A DNA stretch of 5,520 bases, taken from DASZGI01 sp035938995 (GTDB lineage: Bacteria; Actinomycetota; Actinomycetes; Streptomycetales; Catenulisporaceae). Each line of letters starts with the position of its first letter. Position 1 is the stretch's first letter. Below, piece after piece: positions 1 to 5,520 of this stretch. The notes under the pieces were generated by a model. That model saw only the letters and a list, made by a program, of their open reading frames with translations, ran no database searches and was not told where the DNA came from. The stretch covers positions 1 to 5,520 of the forward strand of contig NZ_DASZGI010000068.1 of the NCBI RefSeq assembly GCF_035938995.1, written 5' to 3'. Both the position numbers and the translations under genes were made by a program.

Positions 1-744
1 GGGATGCTCGCTGGCCTGGAGCCAGGTCTTCGCCTGGGCACCCTGGTGACACCCGTGACGTTCCGCGCGCCCGGGATCTTGGCCAAGACCGTGGCCACGC
101 TTGACGTACTGAGCGGCGGACGATCGTTCTGCGGCATCGGAGCCGGCTGGTGGGCGCGCGAGCACGCAGGGTTCGGCCTGCCATTTCCGCCGACTCGGGT
201 CAGGTTCGACGAGCTCGAGTCGGCGATCGAGACGCTTCGCGCCCTGTGGCAGCCCGGCACCGGGCAGTACCGCAGCGAGCGGGTCTGGCTGCCGGAAACC
301 ACCTGCTACCCGCGGCCTGTGTCGCGGATCCCGGTCATCGTCGGCGGCGGCGGCGAGAAGCGGACGCTTGCCATCGCCGCCAGGCTCGGCGATGGCTGCA
401 ACCTTCCCTCGGACATCAGCACGCTGGACCGCAAGCTTGCCATCTTCCGCCAGCACTGCCTGCAGGCCGGGCGTGACCCAGCGCAGGCCGAGGTGACCGT
501 GCTCGACATCCCGGTCATCGGGCGCGACCGTGAGGATGCCGCATCGATCGTGGAGCAACTGCGCGGCAGGACTACTGCCGCCGCCTTCTCCCAGCGCCAC
601 CACGCCGGCACTGCCGACGACCACATCGGCCGCTACCGGTTGCTGGCTGACCGCGGTGTGAAGACCGTATTCGTCTCCCTCCCCCACCTGACCGACCCCG
701 AGGACGTCCTGTGCCTCACCCCGCTTGCCGCCGCCTTCGCCTGA
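1..744 (+). CDS. F420-dependent LLM-class oxidoreductase, C-terminal part (5' end outside window)
   Basis: This is the C-terminal three quarters or so of a luciferase-like monooxygenase-fold (TIM barrel) flavin/F420 oxidoreductase, a soluble enzyme; its substrate cannot be read from the sequence. The frame is open through base 1, and the ATG at 4 falls inside a conserved segment (LRLGTLVTPVTFRAPGILAK), so it is probably an internal Met and not the start. Counting from that Met, family features are GGR plus GIGAGWWAREHAGFGLPFPP (about 38-62), RFDELESAIETLRALW (68-82), the IPVIVGGGGEKRTL strand-loop (109-122, probably part of the cofactor phosphate site) and DGCNL (130-134), then a FRQHC...GRDP segment (148-159). 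These match the F420-dependent TIGR03560 type as I know it. The usual length is about 300 residues or more, so roughly 70-80 residues are missing on the left. It converges on the minus-strand gene at 841. The family is secure; F420 rather than FMN use is inferred from the subfamily. Confidence 0.9.
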   Translation, partial: GMLAGLEPGLRLGTLVTPVTFRAPGILAKTVATLDVLSGGRSFCGIGAGWWAREHAGFGLPFPPTRVRFDELESAIETLRALWQPGTGQYRSERVWLPETTCYPRPVSRIPVIVGGGGEKRTLAIAARLGDGCNLPSDISTLDRKLAIFRQHCLQAGRDPAQAEVTVLDIPVIGRDREDAASIVEQLRGRTTAAAFSQRHHAGTADDHIGRYRLLADRGVKTVFVSLPHLTDPEDVLCLTPLAAAFA

Positions 745-768
745 GCACCGCGCACTCGAGACAGGCGC

Positions 769-784
769 CCGGATCACCATCCGG
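769..784 (+). terminator. Short hairpin after the oxidoreductase gene, possible terminator
   Basis: CCGGAT (769-774) and ATCCGG (779-784) are perfect inverted arms around a 4-base loop, CACC, 24 bases past the oxidoreductase stop. No U-tract follows, only TTCC. Factor-independent termination without a U-run is often proposed in high-GC actinobacteria, so this is a plausible but weak terminator. Confidence 0.4.
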
Positions 785-816
785 TTCCGGTCGCCAGAAG
801 CACGAATGCCCGGTCG

Positions 817-834
817 GCCGCCCTGCCAGGCGGC
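817..834. terminator. GC-rich hairpin between convergent genes
   Basis: GCCGCC (817-822) and GGCGGC (829-834) pair around a 6-base loop, CTGCCA. The hairpin lies seven bases beyond the stop of the minus-strand gene at 841 and could end transcription from either side. No U-tract is present, and such stems arise readily by chance at this GC content. Confidence 0.35.
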
Positions 835-840
835 TTGGCC

Positions 841-1209
841 TCAGCTCACATGTCCCGTTACAAGGGCGCTGAACTCGATCGAGAGGACGAATACCCCCAC
901 TGCGGGTCCGATGACGGCAACGATCCGGAAGGTGCGCCGGAGCCGGTTTTCGTCGGCATAGCGGGCACGAGACGACGCGGTCCGCAAGAACGTCCGCTGA
1001 TACCACGGACGCTGGTACGTCAGCCAGCATCTGTGCGTGTAGCTCGTCAGGGTGCCCCGGTAGTCCGTCACCAGTAGCGCTGTTACGACTGACCAGATGA
1101 TCCCGCTGAGCGTGAGGACAGCGAACTGGAAAAGCGTCTGATCCGACAGTTGCATGACCGTTCCATCATCGTTCAACAGCAGCCGCTGGTACAGCTGTGC
1201 ATAGCGCAA
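841..1209 (-). CDS. Small two-pass membrane protein of unknown function
   Basis: I do not recognise a named family. The 122-residue frame has two hydrophobic stretches, about residues 26-48 (LFQFAVLTLSGIIWSVVTALLV) and 95-117 (RIVAVIGPAVGVFVLSIEFSALV). They are joined by a polar loop of about 46 residues rich in Arg, Tyr and Trp (TDYRGTLTSY, TYQRPWYQRTF, SSRARYADENRLRR). By the positive-inside rule the loop should be cytoplasmic and both ends outside. There is no signal peptide cleavage site or catalytic motif. The only in-frame upstream start is TTG at 1207-1209, with no Shine-Dalgarno sequence, just after an in-frame TAA. The ATG at 1153-1155 (residue 19) would give 104 residues, keep both membrane segments, and has a weak GGAA five to six bases upstream. 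It lies 86 bases (TTG) or 140 bases (ATG) downstream of the regulator gene on the same strand, so co-transcription is possible. Confidence 0.7.
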   Translation of the reverse strand: MRYAQLYQRLLLNDDGTVMQLSDQTLFQFAVLTLSGIIWSVVTALLVTDYRGTLTSYTHRCWLTYQRPWYQRTFLRTASSRARYADENRLRRTFRIVAVIGPAVGVFVLSIEFSALVTGHVS

Positions 1210-1235
1210 CTGCGCTTAACGCACCCAACGCACCC
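1203..1235. repeat. Inverted repeat followed by a 9-bp tandem repeat
   Basis: On the plus strand AGCGCA-AC-TGCGCT (1203-1216) is a perfect 6-bp inverted repeat with a 2-base centre. Directly after it, AACGCACCC occurs twice in tandem (1218-1226 and 1227-1235) without mismatch. The block covers the TTG candidate start of the membrane-protein gene. It may be a protein-binding site upstream of the ATG at 1155, or chance. Confidence 0.5.
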
Positions 1236-1295
1236 GTCTCCCTATCCTGACTGAGCCTCTCCGTTTGTGCAGCTCACGTGCTGGAAGATCGGAAT

Positions 1296-3764
1296 TCAAG
1301 AGGCGCTTCCGTGGAGATGATGAACATCACCGGCATCACTACCGGGGAGGGCTTGTTCGGCCCAGATGGTCTTGCCGTGCGGGGTCTGGCGGGTCCCCCA
1401 GCGCTGGGTGAGCTGGGAGACAAGAAGCAGGCCGCGTCCACCCTCGTCGAGGGCGCGGGCCCGGCGAAGGTGCGGGGCGGTGCTGCTGCCGTCCGAGACC
1501 TCGCAGATGAGCGTTCGGTCCCGGATGAGACGCAGCTGGATCGGGCTCTGGGCGTGCCGGATCGCGTTGGTGACGAGTTCGCTGACGATGAGTCCGGTGA
1601 TGAATGCCGCATCGTCGAGGCCCCAGCCTGCGAGCCGTGTGGCCACCTGTTTGCGGGTGTCGGCGACGATGGCCGGGTCGGAGGGCAGGTCCCAGGTGGC
1701 GACCCGGTCGCCGTCCAGGGCATGAGTGCGGGCCACGAGCAGGGCGACGTCGTCCGCCGAACGGGTGGGGAGCACGGCCTTGAGGACATTGTCACAAGTG
1801 GTTTCTAGTGACGATTCCGGATGGGTCAATGCGCGGCGCAGGCGTTCAAGCCCGAGGTCGATGTCGTGGTCGCGAGACTCGATGAGGCCGTCGGTGTAGA
1901 GGGCGAGGATGCTCCCTGCGGACAGTTCGATCTCGGTGCTCTCGAAGGGCAAGCCGCCAAGACCGAGCGGCGGACCGGCAGGCAGGTCGAGGAAGCCGAC
2001 GGCACCGTCCGGGGTGACGAGCACGGGCAGTGGATGGCCGGCCCGCGCCAGGGTGCACCGGCGGGAAACCGGATCGTAGACCGCGTATAGGCATGTGGCG
2101 CCGACATCGTTCTCCGTGTCGTCGCTGGCATCCGCATCGGCGGAGAGCGGGCTGACCAGGTCATCGAGGCGGGTGAGGAGTTCGCCGGGAGGCAGGTCGA
2201 CGTCGGCGAGCGTTCGTACGGCGGTGCGCAGCCTACCCATGGTGGCGGAGGCGTGGATCCCGTGGCCGACGACATCGCCGACGACTAGGGCGACACGGGC
2301 ACCGGAGAGCGGAATCACATCGAACCAGTCCCCTCCCACGCCGGCATGGGCACTAGCGGGCAGGTAGCGGCTGGCAACCTCTACGGCCGATTGTTCGGGG
2401 AGTCGTTGCGGCAGCAGGCTGCGCTGCAGGGCGAGAGCGGTGGTCCGCTCGCGGGTGTAACGGCGGGCGTTGTCGAGAGAGAGGGCGGCCCGGGCAGTGA
2501 GCTCCTCGGCGAGCAGCACGTCGTCATGCTCGAAAGGTTCCGGACGTTGGCCACGGACGAAGACGGCGACGCCGAGAGTGACCCCGCGGGCGCGTATCGG
2601 CACCGACAGGACCGAGTGGAGCCCGTACTTGCGGATCGTGTCCGCCCGAGCCGGGTTATGCCCGGTCGCCGAGAGGAACGTGGGATCGTTCACGCCGGTC
2701 AAAATCGCTTTGCCGGTGGCCAGGCAACGGGCCGATGGGAAGGATTCTGGATGAACGTCGACGTCCCCGGGTTTGACTACGGCCTCGGGGACACCCTCGA
2801 AGATGGACTGATGGGCGACGCGACGCAGCGCGACGGTGCCGGTGAGCGGCCCCGGGTCCGGCTCGTCGCCGCTGAGCACGGCCTCAAGCAAGTCCACGAT
2901 AGCCAGATCGGCGAATAGCGGTACCACCATGTCGGCCAGTTCCTGGGCGGTCGTGGTGACATCCAGGGTGGTACCGATGCGGGTGCCGGCCTGGTTCAAC
3001 AGCGTCAGCCGCTGGCGGGCAGCGTACTGCTCGGTGATGTTGAGCACCCCGATCCACACTGCCTGGGTCCGGCCGGCCTGATCCTTCAGGGGGGAGACAG
3101 AAACCGACCAGGCGCGTTCGCGGGCCTCACCCGGTACCCGGCGATAGGTCTCCCGGTTCGTCGGCTTGCCCGTGTCCAGCACCTGGCGCATGTAGCGCTC
3201 CAGTGACCCGTACTGGGGACCCGGCAGGACATCCGTGAGGCGCCGTCCGCGCAGCTCGTCTTCGGTGAACCCGAACATCTGGCACATGCGGTCGTTGACG
3301 CGGAGGCAGAGCAGGTTCCTGTCATGGATCGCCAGAGCGAACGGTGACTGGGTGAACGCCCAGTCCATGTGGGGCGCATCGGGCTGCGCAGGGTCGATTC
3401 CGGCCAGGGGCCGACGCTCGGTGAGAGTCACCAGGACCCATCGAAGACTGCCGTCGCGGCCCCGGCTCGGGTGTGCCAGTAGCTCCAGGTCCACCCGGCC
3501 GCCGTCCCTGCGCCGCAGCGAGACCTGGCCGTTCCAATCTCTCCGCTCGGCCAGGCACTGCCGAGCCGATGCCGGAAGGGCGGATGCTAGCAACGTGGCC
3601 GCCTGACGTCCCACTACATCTCCAGCGGCATACCCGAGCAACCGCTGGGCGCCTGCGCTCCACGCCAGGACGCTGCCCCGCCCGTCTACCACGGCCGTGG
3701 CTGTGTCGATTCCAGAGCCGAACTCCTCGCTGCCGTCTGGAGTGTATTTGCCGTAATTGTCCAT
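1296..3764 (-). CDS. PAS-PAS-GAF-SpoIIE phosphatase-HATPase regulator
   Basis: This 822-residue cytoplasmic signalling protein is expected to dephosphorylate a phosphoserine/threonine on an anti-anti-sigma (STAS) protein and, through its C-terminal RsbW-like ATPase, to phosphorylate or bind a partner. Order, from ATG 3764: PAS (about 15-118, with IDTATAVVDGRGSVLAWSAGAQRLLGY), PAS (133-248, ending VLNITEQ), GAF (255-435), PP2C/SpoIIE (460-680), HATPase_c (690-803). The linker LQRSLLPQRLP (447-456) is typical just before SpoIIE domains. Phosphatase metal ligands look intact: GGDWFD (D479), GDVVGHG (D497), LYTDGLIE (D625) and SADDVALLV (D671/D672). The ATPase keeps the N-box SELVTNAIRHA (E729, N733), EVSDGS (D758) and GGRGLLLV (775-782). 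There are no membrane segments. The frame could extend to GTG 3887 (863 residues), but those 41 residues are Cys-rich, outside the PAS domain, and overlap a good promoter. GTG 3776 is another option. No sigma factor or STAS gene adjoins it, so the partner is unknown. Confidence 0.93.
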   Translation of the reverse strand: MDNYGKYTPDGSEEFGSGIDTATAVVDGRGSVLAWSAGAQRLLGYAAGDVVGRQAATLLASALPASARQCLAERRDWNGQVSLRRRDGGRVDLELLAHPSRGRDGSLRWVLVTLTERRPLAGIDPAQPDAPHMDWAFTQSPFALAIHDRNLLCLRVNDRMCQMFGFTEDELRGRRLTDVLPGPQYGSLERYMRQVLDTGKPTNRETYRRVPGEARERAWSVSVSPLKDQAGRTQAVWIGVLNITEQYAARQRLTLLNQAGTRIGTTLDVTTTAQELADMVVPLFADLAIVDLLEAVLSGDEPDPGPLTGTVALRRVAHQSIFEGVPEAVVKPGDVDVHPESFPSARCLATGKAILTGVNDPTFLSATGHNPARADTIRKYGLHSVLSVPIRARGVTLGVAVFVRGQRPEPFEHDDVLLAEELTARAALSLDNARRYTRERTTALALQRSLLPQRLPEQSAVEVASRYLPASAHAGVGGDWFDVIPLSGARVALVVGDVVGHGIHASATMGRLRTAVRTLADVDLPPGELLTRLDDLVSPLSADADASDDTENDVGATCLYAVYDPVSRRCTLARAGHPLPVLVTPDGAVGFLDLPAGPPLGLGGLPFESTEIELSAGSILALYTDGLIESRDHDIDLGLERLRRALTHPESSLETTCDNVLKAVLPTRSADDVALLVARTHALDGDRVATWDLPSDPAIVADTRKQVATRLAGWGLDDAAFITGLIVSELVTNAIRHAQSPIQLRLIRDRTLICEVSDGSSTAPHLRRARALDEGGRGLLLVSQLTQRWGTRQTPHGKTIWAEQALPGSDAGDVHHLHGSAS

Positions 3765-3811
3765 CGCCGCGCGCACCGCCTCGCAGGAGCCCTCCCCATC
3801 GCAGGTCAGCG

Positions 3812-3840
3812 AGCATAACCGCCCACACGGTGTGTGCCAA
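3812..3840 (-). promoter_or_regulatory. Sigma-70 type promoter of the SpoIIE regulator gene
   Basis: Read on the minus strand, TTGGCA (3840-3835) is followed after exactly 17 bases by TATGCT (3817-3812). This is five of six matches to the -35 consensus and four of six to the -10 consensus of the principal vegetative sigma factor (HrdB type). Transcription would begin near 3805, leaving a leader of about 40 bases to the ATG at 3764. It supports that start over the GTG at 3887, which would lie upstream of the promoter. Confidence 0.6.
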
Positions 3841-3851
3841 AGTGCGACACA
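3824..3851. promoter_or_regulatory. Operator-like dyads overlapping the regulator promoter
   Basis: Two overlapping symmetries are seen on the plus strand. CACAC-G-GTGTG (3824-3834) is a perfect 5-bp odd-centred palindrome in the -35/-10 spacer. TGTGT (3831-3835) and ACACA (3847-3851) form a 21-base imperfect dyad centred on 3841, which also pairs CA (3838-3839) with TG (3843-3844) and covers the -35 box. A repressor bound here would block the minus-strand promoter and could also affect the divergent gene at 3908. No regulator is identified. Confidence 0.4.
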
Positions 3852-3907
3852 TCGGAACGAGGCGTCCCGGCGAATTGCAGTGAGCACCGTAACGACGAAA
3901 GAGCAAC

Positions 3908-4942
3908 ATGGATCACACCAACCACATATCGGCGCCAGGGCCTGGCCTACGCTGCTTTGTCGTGCAGGAAACGCGTCTCGACATTGCCCGGATCCAGGCG
4001 GCTCGCCGGGTAATCAACCCGATCTTTCTCGACACTCCGCTGTACCGCTGCGAGGCGCTGGAGCCCGACCTCGGGTGCACGGTGAGCATCAAGCTCGAAA
4101 CGGCGAACCCGGTCCGCAGCTTCAAGGCCCGCGGCACCGAGGTCGTCGCGAGCCTGCTCGCCGACAGAGGCGCGCGAGCCGTGGTGTGCGCCAGCGCGGG
4201 CAACCTTGGCCAGGCCCTCGCCTGGTCCGGTCGCGGCCGGGGGCTCGACGTCACCGTCGTGGCATCCCGCTTTGCGCCTGCGGCCAAGCTTGATCGCATC
4301 CGCGCACTGGACGCCCGCTTGGAGCTGGTGGACGGCGACTTCGACACCGCTCGCGAGCGGGCGGCGGCCGTTGCGCGGTACCACGGCATCCGGCTGGTCG
4401 AAGACAGCGCCGACATCGAGACTTGCGAGGGCGCGGCGACCATCGGCCTGGAACTGGCGGGCACCGTGCCGTCGTTCGACGCCGTCCTGATTGCCCTGGG
4501 CGGCGGGGCGCTGGCCACCGGTGTGGGTCACGTGGTGAAGGCCCGGGCGCCCGAAGCCGAGGTGATCTGCATCCAGCCGCTGGGCGCGCCGGCGATGACG
4601 CGCTCCTGGCGCGAACGGCGGGTCGTCACCACCGACTCGACCGACACCATCGCCGACGGCGTCGCCGGGCGGCGTCCCATCCCGGCCGTCCTGGACGACC
4701 TCCTCCTGGTCGCTGACGACGCCGTCCTGGTCCAGGAGGCGTCGATCATCGCCGGCATGCGGATGCTCCTCGACCACGCTGGCCTCGTCGTCGAACCGTC
4801 GGCCGCGCTCGGCATCGCGGCGATCCTCGAAGACCGTGACCGCTTCGCCGGCCGGCACGTAGCCACCATCGTGTGCGGCAGCAACGTCGACCTAGACGCC
4901 TATCACCGCTGGGTCGGCGCGGCTCCCATCCACAGGTCTTGA
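3908..4942 (+). CDS. Threonine/serine dehydratase-like PLP enzyme (fold type II)
   Basis: This 344-residue soluble enzyme belongs to the tryptophan-synthase-beta/threonine-dehydratase superfamily and probably performs PLP-dependent beta-elimination or a related reaction on a hydroxy- or other beta-substituted amino acid. Substrate is not assigned. The Schiff-base lysine is K73 in RSFKARG; SAGNLGQ (97-103) matches the usual SAGNHAQG substrate loop; ALGGGALATG (196-205) is the Gly-rich phosphate loop; IADGVAG (248-254) and EPSAALG (296-302) are further family blocks; VCGSNVD (322-328) corresponds to the SGGN segment whose Ser normally contacts the pyridine nitrogen, with Cys323 here. It has no C-terminal ACT regulatory domain, so it resembles short catabolic enzymes more than biosynthetic IlvA. 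ATG 3908 has a weak purine-rich GAAAGAG five bases upstream; GTG 3963 is a possible shorter start, since homology begins near residue 22. It is divergent from the regulator gene. No clear promoter of its own was found. Confidence 0.85.
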   Translation: MDHTNHISAPGPGLRCFVVQETRLDIARIQAARRVINPIFLDTPLYRCEALEPDLGCTVSIKLETANPVRSFKARGTEVVASLLADRGARAVVCASAGNLGQALAWSGRGRGLDVTVVASRFAPAAKLDRIRALDARLELVDGDFDTARERAAAVARYHGIRLVEDSADIETCEGAATIGLELAGTVPSFDAVLIALGGGALATGVGHVVKARAPEAEVICIQPLGAPAMTRSWRERRVVTTDSTDTIADGVAGRRPIPAVLDDLLLVADDAVLVQEASIIAGMRMLLDHAGLVVEPSAALGIAAILEDRDRFAGRHVATIVCGSNVDLDAYHRWVGAAPIHRS

Positions 4943-4960
4943 CAATTGCTCACCGCGGCG

Positions 4961-4979
4961 TCCTCGTCGAACGCGAGGA
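4961..4979 (+). terminator. Hairpin downstream of the dehydratase-like gene
   Basis: TCCTCG (4961-4966) and CGAGGA (4974-4979) form a perfect 6-bp stem with a 7-base loop, 18 bases past the stop at 4942. There is no U-tract. It is a possible terminator, possibly acting with the larger palindrome that follows. Confidence 0.4.
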
Positions 4980-5002
4980 GGCGGCCGCAGCCCGGCACAC
5001 GC

Positions 5003-5026
5003 CGAGACCGGCCTAGGCCGGGCTCG
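5003..5026. repeat. 24-base near-perfect palindrome
   Basis: The core CCGGCCTAGGCCGG (5008-5021) is a perfect 14-base palindrome. It is flanked by CGAG (5003-5006) and CTCG (5023-5026), which also pair, with a single A/G mismatch between core and flank. It can form a very stable RNA hairpin or bind a dimeric protein. It lies 35 bases before the ATG of the kinase remnant and 60 bases after the dehydratase stop, so it may be a terminator of the upstream gene or an operator for the downstream one. Confidence 0.65.
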
Positions 5027-5061
5027 ACGCGACATTCACGACGCAGGGACGACGGCAGAAC

Positions 5062-5271
5062 ATGGACAACGGCACCCGCGACGAGCTGCTCAGTCGCCTG
5101 GCCGCGGCGGCCGGATCGGTCATGATCGCGCACCCGACGCGGGTCGCTGTCGACGGACCGCCCCCCGCCGGCAAACCAGCCGCGCGCAGTAAGCCCGGTC
5201 ACGGAGCCGTCCGAAATCTGCTAGAAGTCCTCTCCGGGCTTGCTCCCCCGGTGGCAGCCGCCACCGCCTGA
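5062..5271 (+). pseudogene. Truncated uridine-kinase-like remnant, P-loop broken
   Basis: The 69-residue frame starts like an actinobacterial uridine/nucleoside kinase: RDELLSRLAAAAG (6-18), a short linker, then TRVAVDGPPPAGK (26-38), which matches the beta-strand and Walker A of that family (typically RVAVDGxxxAGKTT). The Thr/Ser that must follow the P-loop Lys is replaced by Pro39. From there (PAARSKPGHGAVRNLLEVL...) I see no kinase sequence: no substrate-lid or DGFH-type segment. Full-length relatives are about 200 residues, so about two thirds is missing. An extra base just after the GGCAAA codons would restore GKTS, but that frame meets TAA after four more codons, so one indel does not repair the gene. 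The ribosome site is poor (AGGGA 12 bases upstream). It could still be expressed as a short peptide, but decay is the simplest reading. Confidence 0.6.
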
Positions 5272-5286
5272 AGACCGCCGTTCGTC

Positions 5287-5314
5287 GACCTCTGTTCACC
5301 CTCCGTAACAGAGG

Positions 5315-5316
<2 letters not shown>
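5287..5316. terminator. Bidirectional hairpin terminator between convergent genes
   Basis: GACCTCTGTT (5287-5296) and AACAGAGGTC (5307-5316) are perfect 10-bp complementary arms around a 10-base loop. The hairpin lies between the plus-strand kinase remnant (stop 5271) and the minus-strand UvrA-like gene (stop 5315-5317), overlapping two bases of the latter's stop codon. It is the clearest terminator candidate in the window, although no long U-run follows on either strand. Confidence 0.7.

Positions 5317-5520
<204 letters not shown>

Noticed and set aside
1266..1282. CAGC...GCTG dyad around CACGTG after the regulator stop, as a terminator
   Set aside because: The stem is only 4 bp with no U-run; too weak to call.
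1278..2918. Long plus-strand open frames of 176 and 190 codons
   Set aside because: They lie opposite the phosphatase and GAF domains and come from third-position GC bias; no recognisable protein.
3765..3887. In-frame extension of the SpoIIE regulator to GTG 3887 (41 extra residues)
   Set aside because: It is Cys-rich, outside the PAS fold, overlaps a good promoter and operator-like dyads, and would leave only 20 bases to the divergent gene.
3322..3909. 195-codon minus-strand frame overlapping the regulator N-terminus
   Set aside because: Out-of-frame shadow of the PAS region; Arg/Gly-rich translation without domain features.
3947..4858. 303-codon open frame on the minus strand
   Set aside because: Antisense shadow of the PLP enzyme; low-complexity Arg/Gly/Asp-rich translation with no family motif, while the plus-strand frame has clear motifs.
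4939..4944. Perfect TTGACA (-35 consensus) overlapping the dehydratase stop codon
   Set aside because: No -10-like hexamer exists 16-19 bases downstream; the sequence there is CCTCGT-like.
4903..5202. 99-codon minus-strand frame across the palindromes
   Set aside because: It overlaps the end of the PLP gene and the kinase remnant, has no recognisable motif and no ribosome site.

Overview
The window is high-GC DNA from an actinobacterium of the Streptomyces/Frankia/Streptosporangiales kind. The gene content points the same way: an F420-type luciferase-like oxidoreductase, a PAS-PAS-GAF-SpoIIE-HATPase regulator and a UvrA-like ATPase whose C-terminus has the wording usual in actinobacteria. 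Genus cannot be assigned from the sequence alone. Nearly all of it is coding, and no gap between genes exceeds about 150 bases.

Layout, left to right. (1) Bases 1-744 (+) hold the C-terminal part of a TIGR03560-like F420-dependent LLM-class oxidoreductase whose N-terminus lies outside the window. (2) A 96-base gap between convergent genes holds two short hairpins. (3) Bases 841-1209 (-) encode a small, unrecognised protein with two predicted membrane segments. Its start is uncertain: TTG at 1209 or ATG at 1155. (4) Bases 1296-3764 (-) encode a large stress or development type regulator with two PAS domains, a GAF domain, a PP2C/SpoIIE serine phosphatase and a C-terminal RsbW-like ATPase. (5) The gap 3765-3907 carries a good sigma-70 type promoter for the regulator (TTGGCA, 17 bases, TATGCT) and overlapping symmetric, operator-like sequence. 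(6) Bases 3908-4942 (+) encode a fold-type II PLP enzyme related to threonine/serine dehydratases. (7) A 119-base gap follows, with two palindromes. (8) Bases 5062-5271 (+) look like a remnant of a uridine-kinase-like gene, broken at the P-loop. (9) A perfect 10-bp hairpin at 5287-5316 separates this from (10), the last 67 codons of a UvrA-like ABC ATPase on the minus strand, running off the right edge.

The genes do not form one pathway. The only same-strand neighbours that could share a transcript are the regulator and the small membrane protein downstream of it. The regulator and the dehydratase-like enzyme are divergent and share an intergenic region. I see no convincing new multi-gene system here. 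The most notable points are the orphan sensor phosphatase/kinase with its promoter-operator region, the decayed kinase fragment next to a strong palindrome, and the altered active-site loops of the PLP enzyme.
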